Shown here in pieces: positions 18,362-27,658 of a DNA stretch of 64,000 nt. A program made the position numbers and the translations under genes. Every line of letters begins with the position of its first letter. Within the stretch, counting starts at the first letter, position 1. The notes beneath the pieces are model-generated. The model did no database searches, had not been told where the DNA came from, and worked only from the letters and a program-made list of their open reading frames with translations. Source of the DNA: CAIKZZ01 sp037443765. Its GTDB lineage: Bacteria; Pseudomonadota; Gammaproteobacteria; Steroidobacterales; Steroidobacteraceae. Location: assembly GCA_037443765.1 (NCBI GenBank), contig JBBINS010000001.1, positions 1 through 64,000 of the forward strand. Direction: 5' to 3'.

Positions 18362-19179
18362 GCGCCGGAATCGAGCTCGACCGGTATCGCCGTGATTACC
18401 CAAGCCTCGAGTTCCTCGCACCCGAAGCCGGCGTGCTCGAGCTCGTGATCGCGAACGAGGGGCGGCTCAACGCCGCGACGGAGGCCATGCACCGTGACCT
18501 CGCGCTCGTCTGGCGCGCGATCGACTCCGACGACGCCATTCGCGCGGTGCTCGTGCGTGGCGCGGGCAAACATTTTTCGTCCGGCGGCGACTTCGCGATG
18601 ATCGAGCGCATGATCGAGGACGAAGCGACGCTGGTGCGGGTCTGGAAGGAGGCGAGCGACCTCGTCTACAACCTGATCAACTGCTCAAAGCCCGTTGTGT
18701 CCGCGATCCGCGGCACCGCGGTCGGCGCCGGGCTCGCCGTCGCGCTGCTCGCCGACGTCGCCGTCGCGGCGCGCGATGCCCGGATCCTCGACGGTCACAC
18801 GCGGCTCGGCGTCGCGGCCGGGGACCACGCGGTGATCATCTGGCCCCTGCTGTGCGGGCTCGCGAAGGCGCGCTACTACCTGCTGACGAACAAGCCGCTG
18901 TCCGGCGAGGAGGCCGAGCGGATCGGCCTCGTCGCGCTCGCAGTCGACGACGCGGAGGTGCGTGACACCGCCCTCGGCGTGGCGCGACAGCTCGCCGCCG
19001 GCAGCGCGACCGCCATGCGCTTCACCAAGCACGCGCTCAACAACTGGCTGCGGCTCGCGGGACCGAGCTTCGATGCCTCACTCGCGCTCGAGTTCCTGGG
19101 CTTCCGGCTCGGGGACGTCCGCGCCGGTCTCGAGGCGGTGCGCAGCCGGCGCAGCCGGGACCGCGGCCAGGGCGACTGA
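18358..19179 (+). CDS. Enoyl-CoA hydratase/isomerase-family protein of the paa operon
   Basis: A 273-residue crotonase-fold protein overlapping the paaZ stop by 4 bp. Oxyanion-hole segments are H-F-S-S-G-G-D-F near residue 75 and G-T-A-V-G-A-G-L near residue 120. The usual catalytic Glu in P-E-I-x-L-G is not present: the matching stretch is D-G-H-T-R-L-G-V-A-A-G-D-H, leaving a downstream Asp as the likely acid. It may be an isomerase or a hydratase with altered chemistry. Its paa role is inferred from its place between paaZ and paaK; the exact reaction is unknown. Confidence 0.8.
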   Translation: MSAGIELDRYRRDYPSLEFLAPEAGVLELVIANEGRLNAATEAMHRDLALVWRAIDSDDAIRAVLVRGAGKHFSSGGDFAMIERMIEDEATLVRVWKEASDLVYNLINCSKPVVSAIRGTAVGAGLAVALLADVAVAARDARILDGHTRLGVAAGDHAVIIWPLLCGLAKARYYLLTNKPLSGEEAERIGLVALAVDDAEVRDTALGVARQLAAGSATAMRFTKHALNNWLRLAGPSFDASLALEFLGFRLGDVRAGLEAVRSRRSRDRGQGD

Positions 19180-19230
19180 TCGGCGTACCCGGTGCTGCCG
19201 CAGAGCGGCGCCGGCAAAGGGGGACGGGAG

Positions 19231-20547
19231 ATGGGCTACATGAAGGGCGGCAAGGGGTCGCGCGGCCTCGACCGTATCGAGACCGCGAGCCGCGACGAGC
19301 TCGAGGGGCTGCAGCTCGAGCGGCTCAAGTGGTCGGTCGGACACGCGTACCGGAACGTCGAGCACTACCGCAAGGTCTTCGACGGCGCAGGCGTGCACCC
19401 CGACGACATCCGCGAGCTCTCGGACGTCGCGCGGTTCCCGTTCCTCAACAAGAGCGACCTGCGCGACCACTATCCGTTCGGGCTGTTCGCGGTGCCACGC
19501 CACAAGGTTGTTCGCATCCACGCCTCGAGCGGCACCACCGGCAAGCCCACCGTGGTCGGCTACACGCAGCGCGACATCGACACCTGGGCCGGACTGGTCG
19601 CGCGCTCGATCTATGCCTCCGGCGGCCGGCCGGGCGACATCGTCCACGTCGCCTACGGCTACGGACTCTTCACCGGCGGCCTCGGCGCCCACTACGGAGC
19701 CGAGCGGCTCGGCTGCAGCGTCGTGCCGATGTCGGGCGGGCAGACCGAGAAGCAGGTGCAGTTGATCCTGGACTTCCAGCCCGACGTGATCATGGTGACA
19801 CCGTCCTACATGCTGACGATCGCCGAGGAGTTCGAGCGGCTCGGGCTGGACGCGCGCGGCTGCTCACTGCGGGTAGGGATCTTCGGCGCCGAACCGTGGA
19901 CCGGCGCGATGCGCGAGGAAATCGAGCGGCGCATGGGGATCGACGCGGTCGACATCTACGGCCTGTCCGAGGTCATGGGACCGGGCGTCGCCAACGAGTG
20001 CGTCGAGACCAAGGACGGCCTGGTGATCTGGGAGGACCACTTCTACCCCGAAATCATCGATCCCGATACCGGCGCCGTGCTGCCCGACGGCGAGGAGGGG
20101 GAGCTCGTGCTCACCTCTCTCACCAAGGAGGCGCTGCCGGTCATCCGCTACCGCACGCGTGACCGGACGCGGCTCCTGCCGCCGACGGCGCGTTCGATGC
20201 GGCGCCTCGGACGGATCAACGGCCGCACCGACGACATGCTGATCATCCGCGGCGTCAATGTCTTCCCGAGCCAGATCGAGGAAATCATCCTCAACGAGCG
20301 CGTGTTCGCGCCGAACTACCTGCTCGAGGTCGACCGAGAGGGCCACCTCGACTCGCTGACGGTTCGCGTCGAATGGCCGACCGGTGGCAGCCCGGGCGAG
20401 GCGCCGCGGGCTGCGGCCGCCCGCGACCTCGCCCACCACGTCAAATCGAGGGTCGGTATCAGCGTCAAGGTCGAGGTCGTGGACCCCGGCCGGCTTGATC
20501 GGTCGGTCGGCAAGGCGCGCCGGGTCATCGATCGTCGCCGTCGCTAG
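19231..20547 (+). CDS. paaK: Phenylacetate-CoA ligase PaaK
   Basis: A 438-residue AMP-forming ligase that activates phenylacetate to its CoA ester, the committed entry step. The AMP-binding motif is H-A-S-S-G-T-T-G-K-P-T (about residue 93), with Y-G-L-S-E-V-M-G-P-G near 240 and the C-terminal hinge G-R-T-D-D-M-L-I-I-R-G-V-N-V-F-P. The ATG at 19231 was chosen because GGACGGGAG lies directly before it; an earlier in-frame TTG/CTG-type start lacks a ribosome-binding site. It lies 51 bp after the crotonase gene and is the last recognisable paa gene. Confidence 0.94.
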   Translation: MGYMKGGKGSRGLDRIETASRDELEGLQLERLKWSVGHAYRNVEHYRKVFDGAGVHPDDIRELSDVARFPFLNKSDLRDHYPFGLFAVPRHKVVRIHASSGTTGKPTVVGYTQRDIDTWAGLVARSIYASGGRPGDIVHVAYGYGLFTGGLGAHYGAERLGCSVVPMSGGQTEKQVQLILDFQPDVIMVTPSYMLTIAEEFERLGLDARGCSLRVGIFGAEPWTGAMREEIERRMGIDAVDIYGLSEVMGPGVANECVETKDGLVIWEDHFYPEIIDPDTGAVLPDGEEGELVLTSLTKEALPVIRYRTRDRTRLLPPTARSMRRLGRINGRTDDMLIIRGVNVFPSQIEEIILNERVFAPNYLLEVDREGHLDSLTVRVEWPTGGSPGEAPRAAAARDLAHHVKSRVGISVKVEVVDPGRLDRSVGKARRVIDRRRR

Positions 20548-20570
20548 CCGGTCGCGAAGCCCGTCGAGCG

Positions 20571-20599
20571 TTGACGAGGGGGTTCCGCACGATTACCGT
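20571..20599 (+). promoter_or_regulatory. Predicted promoter of the TonB-dependent receptor gene
   Basis: TTGACG (20571-20576) is followed after 17 bp by TACCGT (20594-20599). The -35 matches at five of six positions, the -10 at three of six. An AT-rich leader (20601-20635) and an AAGGGGA ribosome-binding site precede the ATG at 20650. This suggests the receptor can be expressed separately from the paa operon. Confidence 0.4.
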
Positions 20600-20649
20600 T
20601 GATACAAATAATCATTCAACAACATTTGTCGGAAGCAAGGGGACTCGAA

Positions 20650-23091
20650 ATGGTCAGGCATCAGCTGGGAGTCGCGACCGTGGGCCTGGTGCTCAGCACC
20701 ACGACGCTCGCGCAGACGGCACCATCCGCCGCACTCGATGAGATCGTCGTCACCGCGCAGAAGCGCGTCGAGAACGTGCAGTCGGTTCCCCTGTCGATGA
20801 CTACGTTCGGCGCCGTGGCGCTCGAGCAGAAGTCGATCGAGACATTCTTCGACTACGCGACCAAGGTCCCGAATCTCGCGTTCGCACCAACGGGCGACGG
20901 CGTCGGCACGGCCCGGACCGTCTCGATCCGCGGTATCGCCGGCGACAACGTCACCGGCTTCTACATCGACGATATGCCGCTGCCGGATTCGATCGATCCG
21001 CGGGTGCTCGACATCGACCACATCGAGGTGCTGCGCGGTCCGCAGGGGACGCTGTACGGCGCGCGCTCGATGGGTGGTACGGTGCGCATCATCACCAAGC
21101 AGCCGAATCTCAACGAGTTCAGTGCGACGGTCCATGCCGGTGCCTCGTCGACCGAGCGCACCGACCGGCCGAACTATACCGGCGACGTCATCGTCAATAT
21201 TCCGCTGATCCAGGACAGGTTGGCGCTGCGCCTTTCGGGCTTCTACGACGAGGAAGCCGGCTTCTTCAAGCGCAGCTATTGCACCGACCCCGCTGCCGCC
21301 ATCGCCGGCACGTGCACGCCCTTGTCGACGAGCGGCGTGACGACCGTGAAGAACGTCGGCGCGATCGACAGCTACGGTGGCGCGGCGAGCCTGACGATCA
21401 AGATCAGCGACGATCTGACGGTCACACCGCGCGTCATGACCCAGCGCGAGAGCTACAACGGATTTCCAATGTCCGACGTGCTCAGCGATCCGACCAATGG
21501 CTACGGCTACCCGGTGCCGTCCGGCCCGTACACGCTGCCGAAGCTCGTACCGACGAACTTCACTCAGGCACGGTTCTTCAATGTGCCGGAGGGTGGCTAC
21601 GATACGTGGGACCTCTCCAGCCTGTCGATCAAGTGGCGGACCGGCGCGGGCGAGTTCGTATCGTCGACCGCGTACTTCGATCGCCGGGTGTTCGAGACCG
21701 AGGACGAGACGGACTTCGTCTACGCGGCGATCACGAGCGGCTGCAACGCCGCGGCCGTGACCGCCGGGAACTGCGCCGGTGTCGGCGCGCCGCAGCCGGG
21801 ACCCATCAGTGAGCTCAAGGACTACCAGCGCTTCGCGCAGGAGGTCCGGTTCGCGTCCGATCTCAAGGGGCCAGTGCAGTACGTCGTCGGTGGTTTCTAC
21901 TCAGACTTCCACGGCCGCGTGCCGTTCGCCGCGTACTACCCCTTCGCGCAGGTTCCGGGTCTCGACAACACGCTGAGCGGCGGCGCACCGCTGTCGTACG
22001 GATTTCCCGGCACGCCGTACGCGGCGAACGGCCCGACCGGCGGCTACCCGAACCTGATCTTCACTCAGGATTTCCACACCGAGATCAAGGAGCCCGCTGC
22101 GTTCGGCGAGCTTTCCTACCAGCCGATCGACGTCGTGAAGGTGACGGCCGGGCTTCGCTGGTACCAGGTGAAAACCACGTCCTCCGGCTACGAGGCGGGT
22201 CTGGCGACGGGCGGCGGGGCCGTCATCCCGAGCCCGGAGGTGACGACGACGGAGAGCGGCGTAAACCCGAAGGTGAGCGTCGACTACCACATCACCGGCG
22301 ACCAGATGCTCTACGCGACCGCGTCCAAAGGCTTCCGGCCCGGCGGCCTTGTGCCGATCGTCCCGCCCGGGCAGCCTGGCACCGCCACGGACTGCGTGGC
22401 CGCGCTCGCGACCCAGTCGCCGGGCACCTCGATCGACAGCACGCGCAGCTACAAGTCCGATTCGCTCTGGAACTACGAGCTGGGCGCCAAGACGTCGTGG
22501 CTCGATCACCGGGTGACGGTGAACGCCGCGGCATTCGACATTCGCTGGAAGAACATCCAGCAGGCCGTGCTGCTCTCGTGTGGCTTCCAGTTCATCACGA
22601 ACGCCGGCGCCGCGGAAAGCAAGGGCGGCGAACTCGAAGTGCATGCGCGGGCCGCCGAGCACCTGGACCTATCGCTCGGCCTCGGCTACCAGGACGCCAA
22701 GATCACCGAGCAAGGTGCGTCGCCGCAGCCGGTGGGCTCGCCCGTTCTGCAGGTCCCGGACTGGACCGGCAACGGCTCCGCGACCTACACCGCGACGCTC
22801 ACGAGCAGTTGGAACCTGGTCAGTACCGTCGACTACTCGTACGTCGGCAGGAGCTACAGCGGCAACAACGATCCGAGCAACCCGCGCGAGCGTCCGTCGT
22901 ACAACCTGCTCGACGCCCGCTTTGCGCTGGTGCACGGTGACCTGGAGTTTGCCCTGCTCGGCAAGAACCTGACGAACGAGGCCGCCAACCTCGGTGACAG
23001 CCGCTCGATCGCGGCTGAAGTTCCAGGCCGGCCGCGGCTGTTCGTCAACCAGCCGCGGACGATCGGCGTCGAGTTCCGCTCGCACTTCTGA
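20650..23091 (+). CDS. TonB-dependent outer-membrane receptor
   Basis: An 813-residue protein with a signal peptide (V-R-H-Q-L-G then hydrophobic V-G-L-V-L-S-T-T-T-L-A-Q), a TonB-box-like D-E-I-V-V-T-A-Q-K-R immediately after it, and a plug domain with V-S-I-R-G-I-A-G-D near residue 95 and V-L-R-G-P-Q-G-T-L-Y-G-A-R-S-M-G-G-T near 130. The barrel ends in a C-terminal aromatic (E-F-R-S-H-F), as for porin-like barrels. The sequence style is that of the large receptors of sphingomonads and related oligotrophs. Lying right after paaK, it could import an aromatic precursor, but the substrate is unknown and iron chelates remain possible. Confidence 0.9.
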   Translation: MVRHQLGVATVGLVLSTTTLAQTAPSAALDEIVVTAQKRVENVQSVPLSMTTFGAVALEQKSIETFFDYATKVPNLAFAPTGDGVGTARTVSIRGIAGDNVTGFYIDDMPLPDSIDPRVLDIDHIEVLRGPQGTLYGARSMGGTVRIITKQPNLNEFSATVHAGASSTERTDRPNYTGDVIVNIPLIQDRLALRLSGFYDEEAGFFKRSYCTDPAAAIAGTCTPLSTSGVTTVKNVGAIDSYGGAASLTIKISDDLTVTPRVMTQRESYNGFPMSDVLSDPTNGYGYPVPSGPYTLPKLVPTNFTQARFFNVPEGGYDTWDLSSLSIKWRTGAGEFVSSTAYFDRRVFETEDETDFVYAAITSGCNAAAVTAGNCAGVGAPQPGPISELKDYQRFAQEVRFASDLKGPVQYVVGGFYSDFHGRVPFAAYYPFAQVPGLDNTLSGGAPLSYGFPGTPYAANGPTGGYPNLIFTQDFHTEIKEPAAFGELSYQPIDVVKVTAGLRWYQVKTTSSGYEAGLATGGGAVIPSPEVTTTESGVNPKVSVDYHITGDQMLYATASKGFRPGGLVPIVPPGQPGTATDCVAALATQSPGTSIDSTRSYKSDSLWNYELGAKTSWLDHRVTVNAAAFDIRWKNIQQAVLLSCGFQFITNAGAAESKGGELEVHARAAEHLDLSLGLGYQDAKITEQGASPQPVGSPVLQVPDWTGNGSATYTATLTSSWNLVSTVDYSYVGRSYSGNNDPSNPRERPSYNLLDARFALVHGDLEFALLGKNLTNEAANLGDSRSIAAEVPGRPRLFVNQPRTIGVEFRSHF

Positions 23092-23100
23092 GTGACTGGC

Positions 23101-23125
23101 GGGTCCCGCGGCCAACGCGGGACCC
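23101..23125 (+). terminator. Perfect 10-bp stem-loop after the receptor gene
   Basis: GGGTCCCGCG and CGCGGGACCC form a perfect stem with the 5-nt loop GCCAA, starting 10 bp after the receptor stop codon. No T-run follows, so it is a weak intrinsic terminator at best, but it lies between convergent genes and probably ends transcription or protects the 3' end. Confidence 0.55.
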
Positions 23126-23238
23126 CTGCTCGGCGGCGGTCGCGGCTCGCCGGGCCCCGCGTCGGCCGAAGGCGGCCCCGGGCGCGGTGACCGCGACAAT
23201 GGTCTAGGGCCGGGGCGCGAGGCGGGTCGCGATCGATC

Positions 23239-24435
23239 TCACGCGACGGCGCTCCCGGATCCCGTTCGGGGCCGCGAGGCCAGTAGCACCCGCGCGATGG
23301 TCGTGGCGAGCGCGCTCGCCGCAATCAGTATTGCAGCGGCACGCGGTGTCCCGTCGTGGAAGTAGCCAAACAGCAGCCCGATGGTCGCGCCGCCCAGCAT
23401 CTGCAGGAATCCCAGTACCGAGGAGACGCGGCCGGCCAAATGCGGAAAGTAGGAGAGAGCGCCGGCCTGCGCGTGTGGCTGCACGATCGCCCAGCCCACG
23501 TTGTAAAGGCCGATGCCGGCGACGAACGCGGCGACCGGCGGCGACGGCACGGCAAGGAGCAGCAGGAGCGCCGCGCCGCTCGCGAGCAGCACCGCGGCGC
23601 CCGCCTTCAGCATCGTGTCGCTCGAGTGGCGGCGCAGGCTGCGCGCGCTCAGATACCCGCCGACCACGTAGGTGAGGACCGGAATCGCCCACCAGAGTCC
23701 AAAGCTCCCGGCCGGCTGATGGAAGTACCCCTGTAACAGGTGCGGCGCGCACGAGATCCACACCGCAAGACCCGAGTAGCCGCACATGCAGCACAGCATG
23801 TAGCCGAGGGCCTGTGGATGCCCGAGGACGCCGCGCAGCACCCGTCCGAGGTCGCCCGGCGATAACGCCCGCGGATCCGGGTTCTCGAGCGTCTCGCGGA
23901 ACCACACCAGCGTCATCCACAGCACCGCGCCAAGGTACAGGACGCACACGACGAGCGTCGCGCGCCAGCCGAATGCGACGGCGACCTGTGCGTTGATCGC
24001 CGGAATGGCGAGCGGCACCGCGCCCATTCCCATGCCAAGGTAGCTCAGCACGCGCGCGCCCTCGATTCGACTGCAGAGGTCGCGGACGACCGCGCGCATG
24101 ATGACCGGCCCGGCCGCGGCGCTCAGTCCCTGCAGGAAGCGGCACAGGAGCAGCGCCCTGAGCGACGGCGCGACCGCGACGCCGGCCGAGGCGAGCGCGA
24201 ACATCCCGGTGGCCAGGATCAGGACGGGCCGCCGCCCGAAGCGGTCGGCAAGGACGCCGACGATCAGCTGCGCGACCGCGAAGCCGGCGAGCGTGACGCT
24301 GATGGTCAGCTGTCCGGAGGCGATCGACGCGCCGAACTCCGCCATCATCGGGCGCATGGCGGGCAGGAAGCCGTCGGTCGCGAGCGGCAGAAAAGCGCCG
24401 ATCGACGACAGCAGCACGATCAGTCGGCCGCGCAA
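23239..24435 (-). CDS. MFS efflux transporter, Bcr/CflA type
   Basis: A 398-residue protein with about 12 hydrophobic segments. The family start is visible (T-D-G-F-L-P-A-M near residue 20), and the MFS loop motif G-V-L-A-D-R-F-G-R-R-P-V lies near residue 62 between helices 2 and 3. Bcr/CflA proteins are proton-driven drug exporters of the inner membrane. It follows the P450 gene by 6 bp on the same strand, so the pair probably modifies and exports, or resists, the same small molecule. Confidence 0.87.
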   Translation of the reverse strand: MRGRLIVLLSSIGAFLPLATDGFLPAMRPMMAEFGASIASGQLTISVTLAGFAVAQLIVGVLADRFGRRPVLILATGMFALASAGVAVAPSLRALLLCRFLQGLSAAAGPVIMRAVVRDLCSRIEGARVLSYLGMGMGAVPLAIPAINAQVAVAFGWRATLVVCVLYLGAVLWMTLVWFRETLENPDPRALSPGDLGRVLRGVLGHPQALGYMLCCMCGYSGLAVWISCAPHLLQGYFHQPAGSFGLWWAIPVLTYVVGGYLSARSLRRHSSDTMLKAGAAVLLASGAALLLLLAVPSPPVAAFVAGIGLYNVGWAIVQPHAQAGALSYFPHLAGRVSSVLGFLQMLGGATIGLLFGYFHDGTPRAAAILIAASALATTIARVLLASRPRTGSGSAVA

Positions 24436-24441
24436 CCCCGG

Positions 24442-25683
24442 CTACTCGACCGCGACCGGCACGGTGGCGAAGCCGCGGAACCGTGCGCGGCGATTGCGGA
24501 CCGCACCGGCGAGCAGGCGCGCGTGCGGCAAGCGCCGCAGGAACTCCGCGATCGCGAGCTGGCCCTCGAGCCGCGCGACCGACATGCCGGCGCACGCGTG
24601 ACCCCCGGCCGCGAACGCGAGGTGACGATTCGGCTCGCGCCCGATGTCGAACCGATCGGGGTCGGGGAACTCGGCCGGATCCCGGTTGGCGGCGCCGATG
24701 CAGAGTGTCAGGTACGTGCCGGGCTCGAAGCGCCGGCCGCCGACCTCGACCGGCGCAACGACCATGCGGTTGCCGAGCTGGTTCGGGCTCTCGTAGCGCA
24801 GGCACTCCTCGACGGCCCGATCGATGAGGGCAGGCTCCGAGGCAAGCCGTTCGCGCGCCTCCGTTGACGACAGCATCAGGACGAGGCCGTTCCCGATCAG
24901 ATTGGTCGTCGTCTCGTGACCGGCATTCAGCAGGAAGATGCAGTTGTGCAGCAGCTCGTGCTCCGACAGGGGTTCGCCGCCCGTCTCGTCGCGGATCAGG
25001 CGGCTCAGCAGGTCGTCGTCACCACGCAGGTGGCGGCGCCGGTCGGCCACGAGCGCGCGGGTGAAGTCGAGGAATTCCGTGACGCTCCGGTGGCCGCGCT
25101 CGAGCGCATCGGGCGGCGGCGCGGGGTCGAGCGCGCCGAGGATCGCGAGCGACCAGCCGCGCAGCGCCCCGCGCTCGTCCCGCGGCACGCCGAGGAGGTT
25201 GCCGATGACCTCGATCGGGATCGCCGCCGCGAAGTCCTCGATCAGGTCGAACCGGCCGCGGTCGGCGGCGGCGTCGCACAGGTGGCCGATCAGTGCCGCG
25301 AGCCCCGGCACCATCGCCCGGATCGCGCCGGGCGACAGCGCGCCGACGATCTGCCGCCGGACCCGCGTGTGATACGGCGGGTCGCTGAAGACGAGGCTCG
25401 TCGTGTGGTGGGCGTAGAGCGGCGAGCCTTCGCCGAACTTCGGTCCGAAGACAGCCTTCTTGTCCGCGCTGAAATGGCCGCGGTCCCGGTAGATGGCGTC
25501 GAGGTCGGCGTAGCTGGTCAGGACGTAACTGCCGTCGGTACAGCGCAGCACCGGTGCGCGGCTGCGCAGCGCCGCGTAGGTCGGGTAGGGGTCCGCGAAG
25601 AACGCGTCCGGCAGGCGTTCCGGGTCGAACGCCCTCACGAGCGCGTCGGCGTGGTCCTGCTCCGGTTCAGGAGCTGATTGCAT
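24442..25683 (-). CDS. Cytochrome P450
   Basis: A 413-residue soluble bacterial P450. The oxygen-binding helix has A-G-H-E-T-T (residues 254-259), the E-x-x-R motif is at 293-296, and the haem-binding loop F-A-A-G-G-H-A-C-A-G places the haem-thiolate Cys at 364. No membrane anchor is present, as expected for bacterial CYPs. No ferredoxin or reductase gene is adjacent, so electrons must come from partners elsewhere. It is co-transcribed with the MFS gene and divergent from the aau operon. Confidence 0.92.
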   Translation of the reverse strand: MQSAPEPEQDHADALVRAFDPERLPDAFFADPYPTYAALRSRAPVLRCTDGSYVLTSYADLDAIYRDRGHFSADKKAVFGPKFGEGSPLYAHHTTSLVFSDPPYHTRVRRQIVGALSPGAIRAMVPGLAALIGHLCDAAADRGRFDLIEDFAAAIPIEVIGNLLGVPRDERGALRGWSLAILGALDPAPPPDALERGHRSVTEFLDFTRALVADRRRHLRGDDDLLSRLIRDETGGEPLSEHELLHNCIFLLNAGHETTTNLIGNGLVLMLSSTEARERLASEPALIDRAVEECLRYESPNQLGNRMVVAPVEVGGRRFEPGTYLTLCIGAANRDPAEFPDPDRFDIGREPNRHLAFAAGGHACAGMSVARLEGQLAIAEFLRRLPHARLLAGAVRNRRARFRGFATVPVAVE

Positions 25684-25907
25684 CGACGGCCGCCCCCCGG
25701 GGAGTCACCTCGCCGGTTGCCCGTGGCGGCGAGTCGCTCGATACACTACCACGCGCTCGCCGTGGTCCTGCCGGCGCGGGATCTCCGCCGCCACGGCGCC
25801 GTCCGCGACCTACCGGCTCCGGGGTCGCGCTGCTAGACTCTGGCGCAAACCCGCGTTGTCCACGGGTCCGTCGCGGCGCTGCCGGACGGTAATGCGACGG
25901 GAGCCAC

Positions 25908-27107
25908 ATGACAGCAACAACTCGGTCGCGCCCGGCGACTTGGCGCGGACGCCGGGTCCTCGCGCCACTCGTCGCGGCGCTGGCGCTCACGGCCGCCGCG
26001 GTGACCGCGGCGCGGGCCGACCTGCCGGCCGACGTCGGCAGCGACGCACCGCCGTCTGCGAGTCTGCCGACGCCGCCGGGAAAGCACTGGGTCTGGGTGA
26101 ACGACTTCGTCTTTCCGCACATGTCGGACGGAATGGCCTACCTCGTCGACGGCGACAGCGGACGGTACCTCGGCACGCTCAGCACCGGCTTCGGCTTCGC
26201 GCGGCTGGTGCTGCCGCACGACGGCAAGCTCATCTACTCACCCGAGACCTATTTCTCGCGCGGCACGCGCGGCACGCGTACCGACGTCGTCACGATCTAC
26301 GACGCGGTGACTCTGAAGCCCCAGGGGGAGATCCCGATACCGGCCAAGCGCGCATCCAACATCCCGAACATCGGCAACTCCGAGCTTACCGACGACGACC
26401 GCTTCCTGCTGGTCTACAACTTCAACCCGGCGCAGTCGATCAGCGTCGTCGATATGGCGAGCAGGAGCTTCGTCGGCGAGATCGAGACGCCGGGCTGCGC
26501 GCTCGCGTATCCGACCGGCCCTCGCAGCTTCTTCAGCGTCTGCGCCGACGGGAGCCTGCTTTCGGTGCGGCTCGACGACTCGGGCAAGGTCGCGAAGCAG
26601 AGCCGGACCGAGCCGCTGTTCGACGTCGCGCACGACCCGGTCACCGAGAAGCCGGTTCGTGGCGGCGATACCTGGTACTTCGTGTCATTCGCCGGCAAGG
26701 TGCACACGGTTCGCACGGGTCCGAACGGCCCCGAGGCCGGCGACAGCTGGTGGCTGTCGACGAAGGACGAGCGCGCGAAGGGCTGGCGTCCGGGCGGCGT
26801 GCAGCAGCTCGCCTTCCATGCCGGACAGAAGCGCCTGTACGCCATCATGCATCAGGGGCCGCTCGAGACGCACAAGGATCCGGGCAAGAGCATCTGGGTC
26901 GCCGACGTCGTCACGCACAAGGTCGTCTCGCGGATCGCGACGAGCCGCCTGTCGAGCGCGATCCAGCTGTCGAAGGACGACCGGCCGCTGCTCTTCAGCG
27001 CGTTCATCGAAGCCAATGTCCTCGATGTCTACGATCCGGCCTCGGGCAAACTGTTGCGCTCGGTGCCGGAAATCGGCACCTCGCCGACCCTGCTGCTGAC
27101 CCCGTGA
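25908..27107 (+). CDS. aauB: Aromatic amine dehydrogenase heavy (large) subunit
   Basis: A 399-residue protein with a Sec-type signal peptide (Arg-rich start, then V-A-A-L-A-L-T-A-A-A-V-T-A-A-R-A) and a seven-bladed beta-propeller of the methylamine/aromatic amine dehydrogenase heavy-chain family: the opening W-V-W-V-N-D-F-V-F-P-H near residue 60, the Y-S-P-E-T-Y-F-S-R-G-T-R-G-T-R-T-D segment near 105, and the repeated W-V-A-D-V and L-D-V-Y-D blade strands. It forms a periplasmic alpha2-beta2 enzyme with AauA, which carries the TTQ cofactor. It is the first gene of a B-E-D-A operon. The ribosome-binding site is GGGAG before the ATG. Confidence 0.9.
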   Translation: MTATTRSRPATWRGRRVLAPLVAALALTAAAVTAARADLPADVGSDAPPSASLPTPPGKHWVWVNDFVFPHMSDGMAYLVDGDSGRYLGTLSTGFGFARLVLPHDGKLIYSPETYFSRGTRGTRTDVVTIYDAVTLKPQGEIPIPAKRASNIPNIGNSELTDDDRFLLVYNFNPAQSISVVDMASRSFVGEIETPGCALAYPTGPRSFFSVCADGSLLSVRLDDSGKVAKQSRTEPLFDVAHDPVTEKPVRGGDTWYFVSFAGKVHTVRTGPNGPEAGDSWWLSTKDERAKGWRPGGVQQLAFHAGQKRLYAIMHQGPLETHKDPGKSIWVADVVTHKVVSRIATSRLSSAIQLSKDDRPLLFSAFIEANVLDVYDPASGKLLRSVPEIGTSPTLLLTP

Positions 27108-27658
27108 GTACCGCCATGCTCGACCCCGGAATCGGCTACGTGCTCGTGGGCGCCTTCGCGCTGCTGTTCGCGCACGCCGCGCTCGGCAAGTGGCGCAGCG
27201 TCGCCGAGTTCAAAGCCGTACTCGCGAACTATCGGCTGTTTCCCCGGCCGCTCATCGGTGCGCTCGCGGTCCTCGTGCCTGCGCTCGAGGCAGCCATCGC
27301 GCTCGCGCTGCCTGGCGCCGCGACGCGGCCCGCAGCGGCGGTCGCCGGCGCCGCGCTGCTCCTCGCGTATGCCGCGGCGATCGGCGTGAACCTGCGCCGC
27401 GGTCGTTATGACCTCGACTGCGGCTGCGCCGGCCCGGGCAACCGCCGGCCGATCGCGCCGTGGATGCTGGGACGCAACGTGCTGTTCGCCTTCGCGCTCG
27501 CGACGCTCGTGCCGCCGTGGTCGTCGCGGCCCCTCGGCTGGATCGACGTCGTCACGGTCGCCGGCGGCCTCGCCGTGCTCGTGCTGCTCTACGCGGCGGC
27601 CGATCGGCTGCTCGGTCAGGTGATGCCGCGGACGGCGTCGCTGCGAGGCGCGCGATGA
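27104..27658 (+). CDS. aauE: Amine dehydrogenase maturation membrane protein AauE/MauE
   Basis: A 184-residue integral membrane protein with four to five hydrophobic segments and the MauE/DoxX-like motifs F-A-H-A-A-L-G-K-W-R near residue 25 and D-C-G-C-A-G-P near 107. The GTG at 27104 overlaps the aauB stop; an in-frame ATG 12 bp later is an alternative start. MauE-type proteins are needed, with MauD, for export and disulfide formation in the small subunit, which is very rich in cysteine. Confidence 0.88.
   Translation: MSTAMLDPGIGYVLVGAFALLFAHAALGKWRSVAEFKAVLANYRLFPRPLIGALAVLVPALEAAIALALPGAATRPAAAVAGAALLLAYAAAIGVNLRRGRYDLDCGCAGPGNRRPIAPWMLGRNVLFAFALATLVPPWSSRPLGWIDVVTVAGGLAVLVLLYAAADRLLGQVMPRTASLRGAR

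Noticed and set aside
25684..25907. Search for a small gene or clear promoter between the P450 and aauB genes
   Set aside because: TAGACT at 25834-25839 is -10-like, but no -35 is present at proper spacing, and no coding frame with a ribosome-binding site was found.
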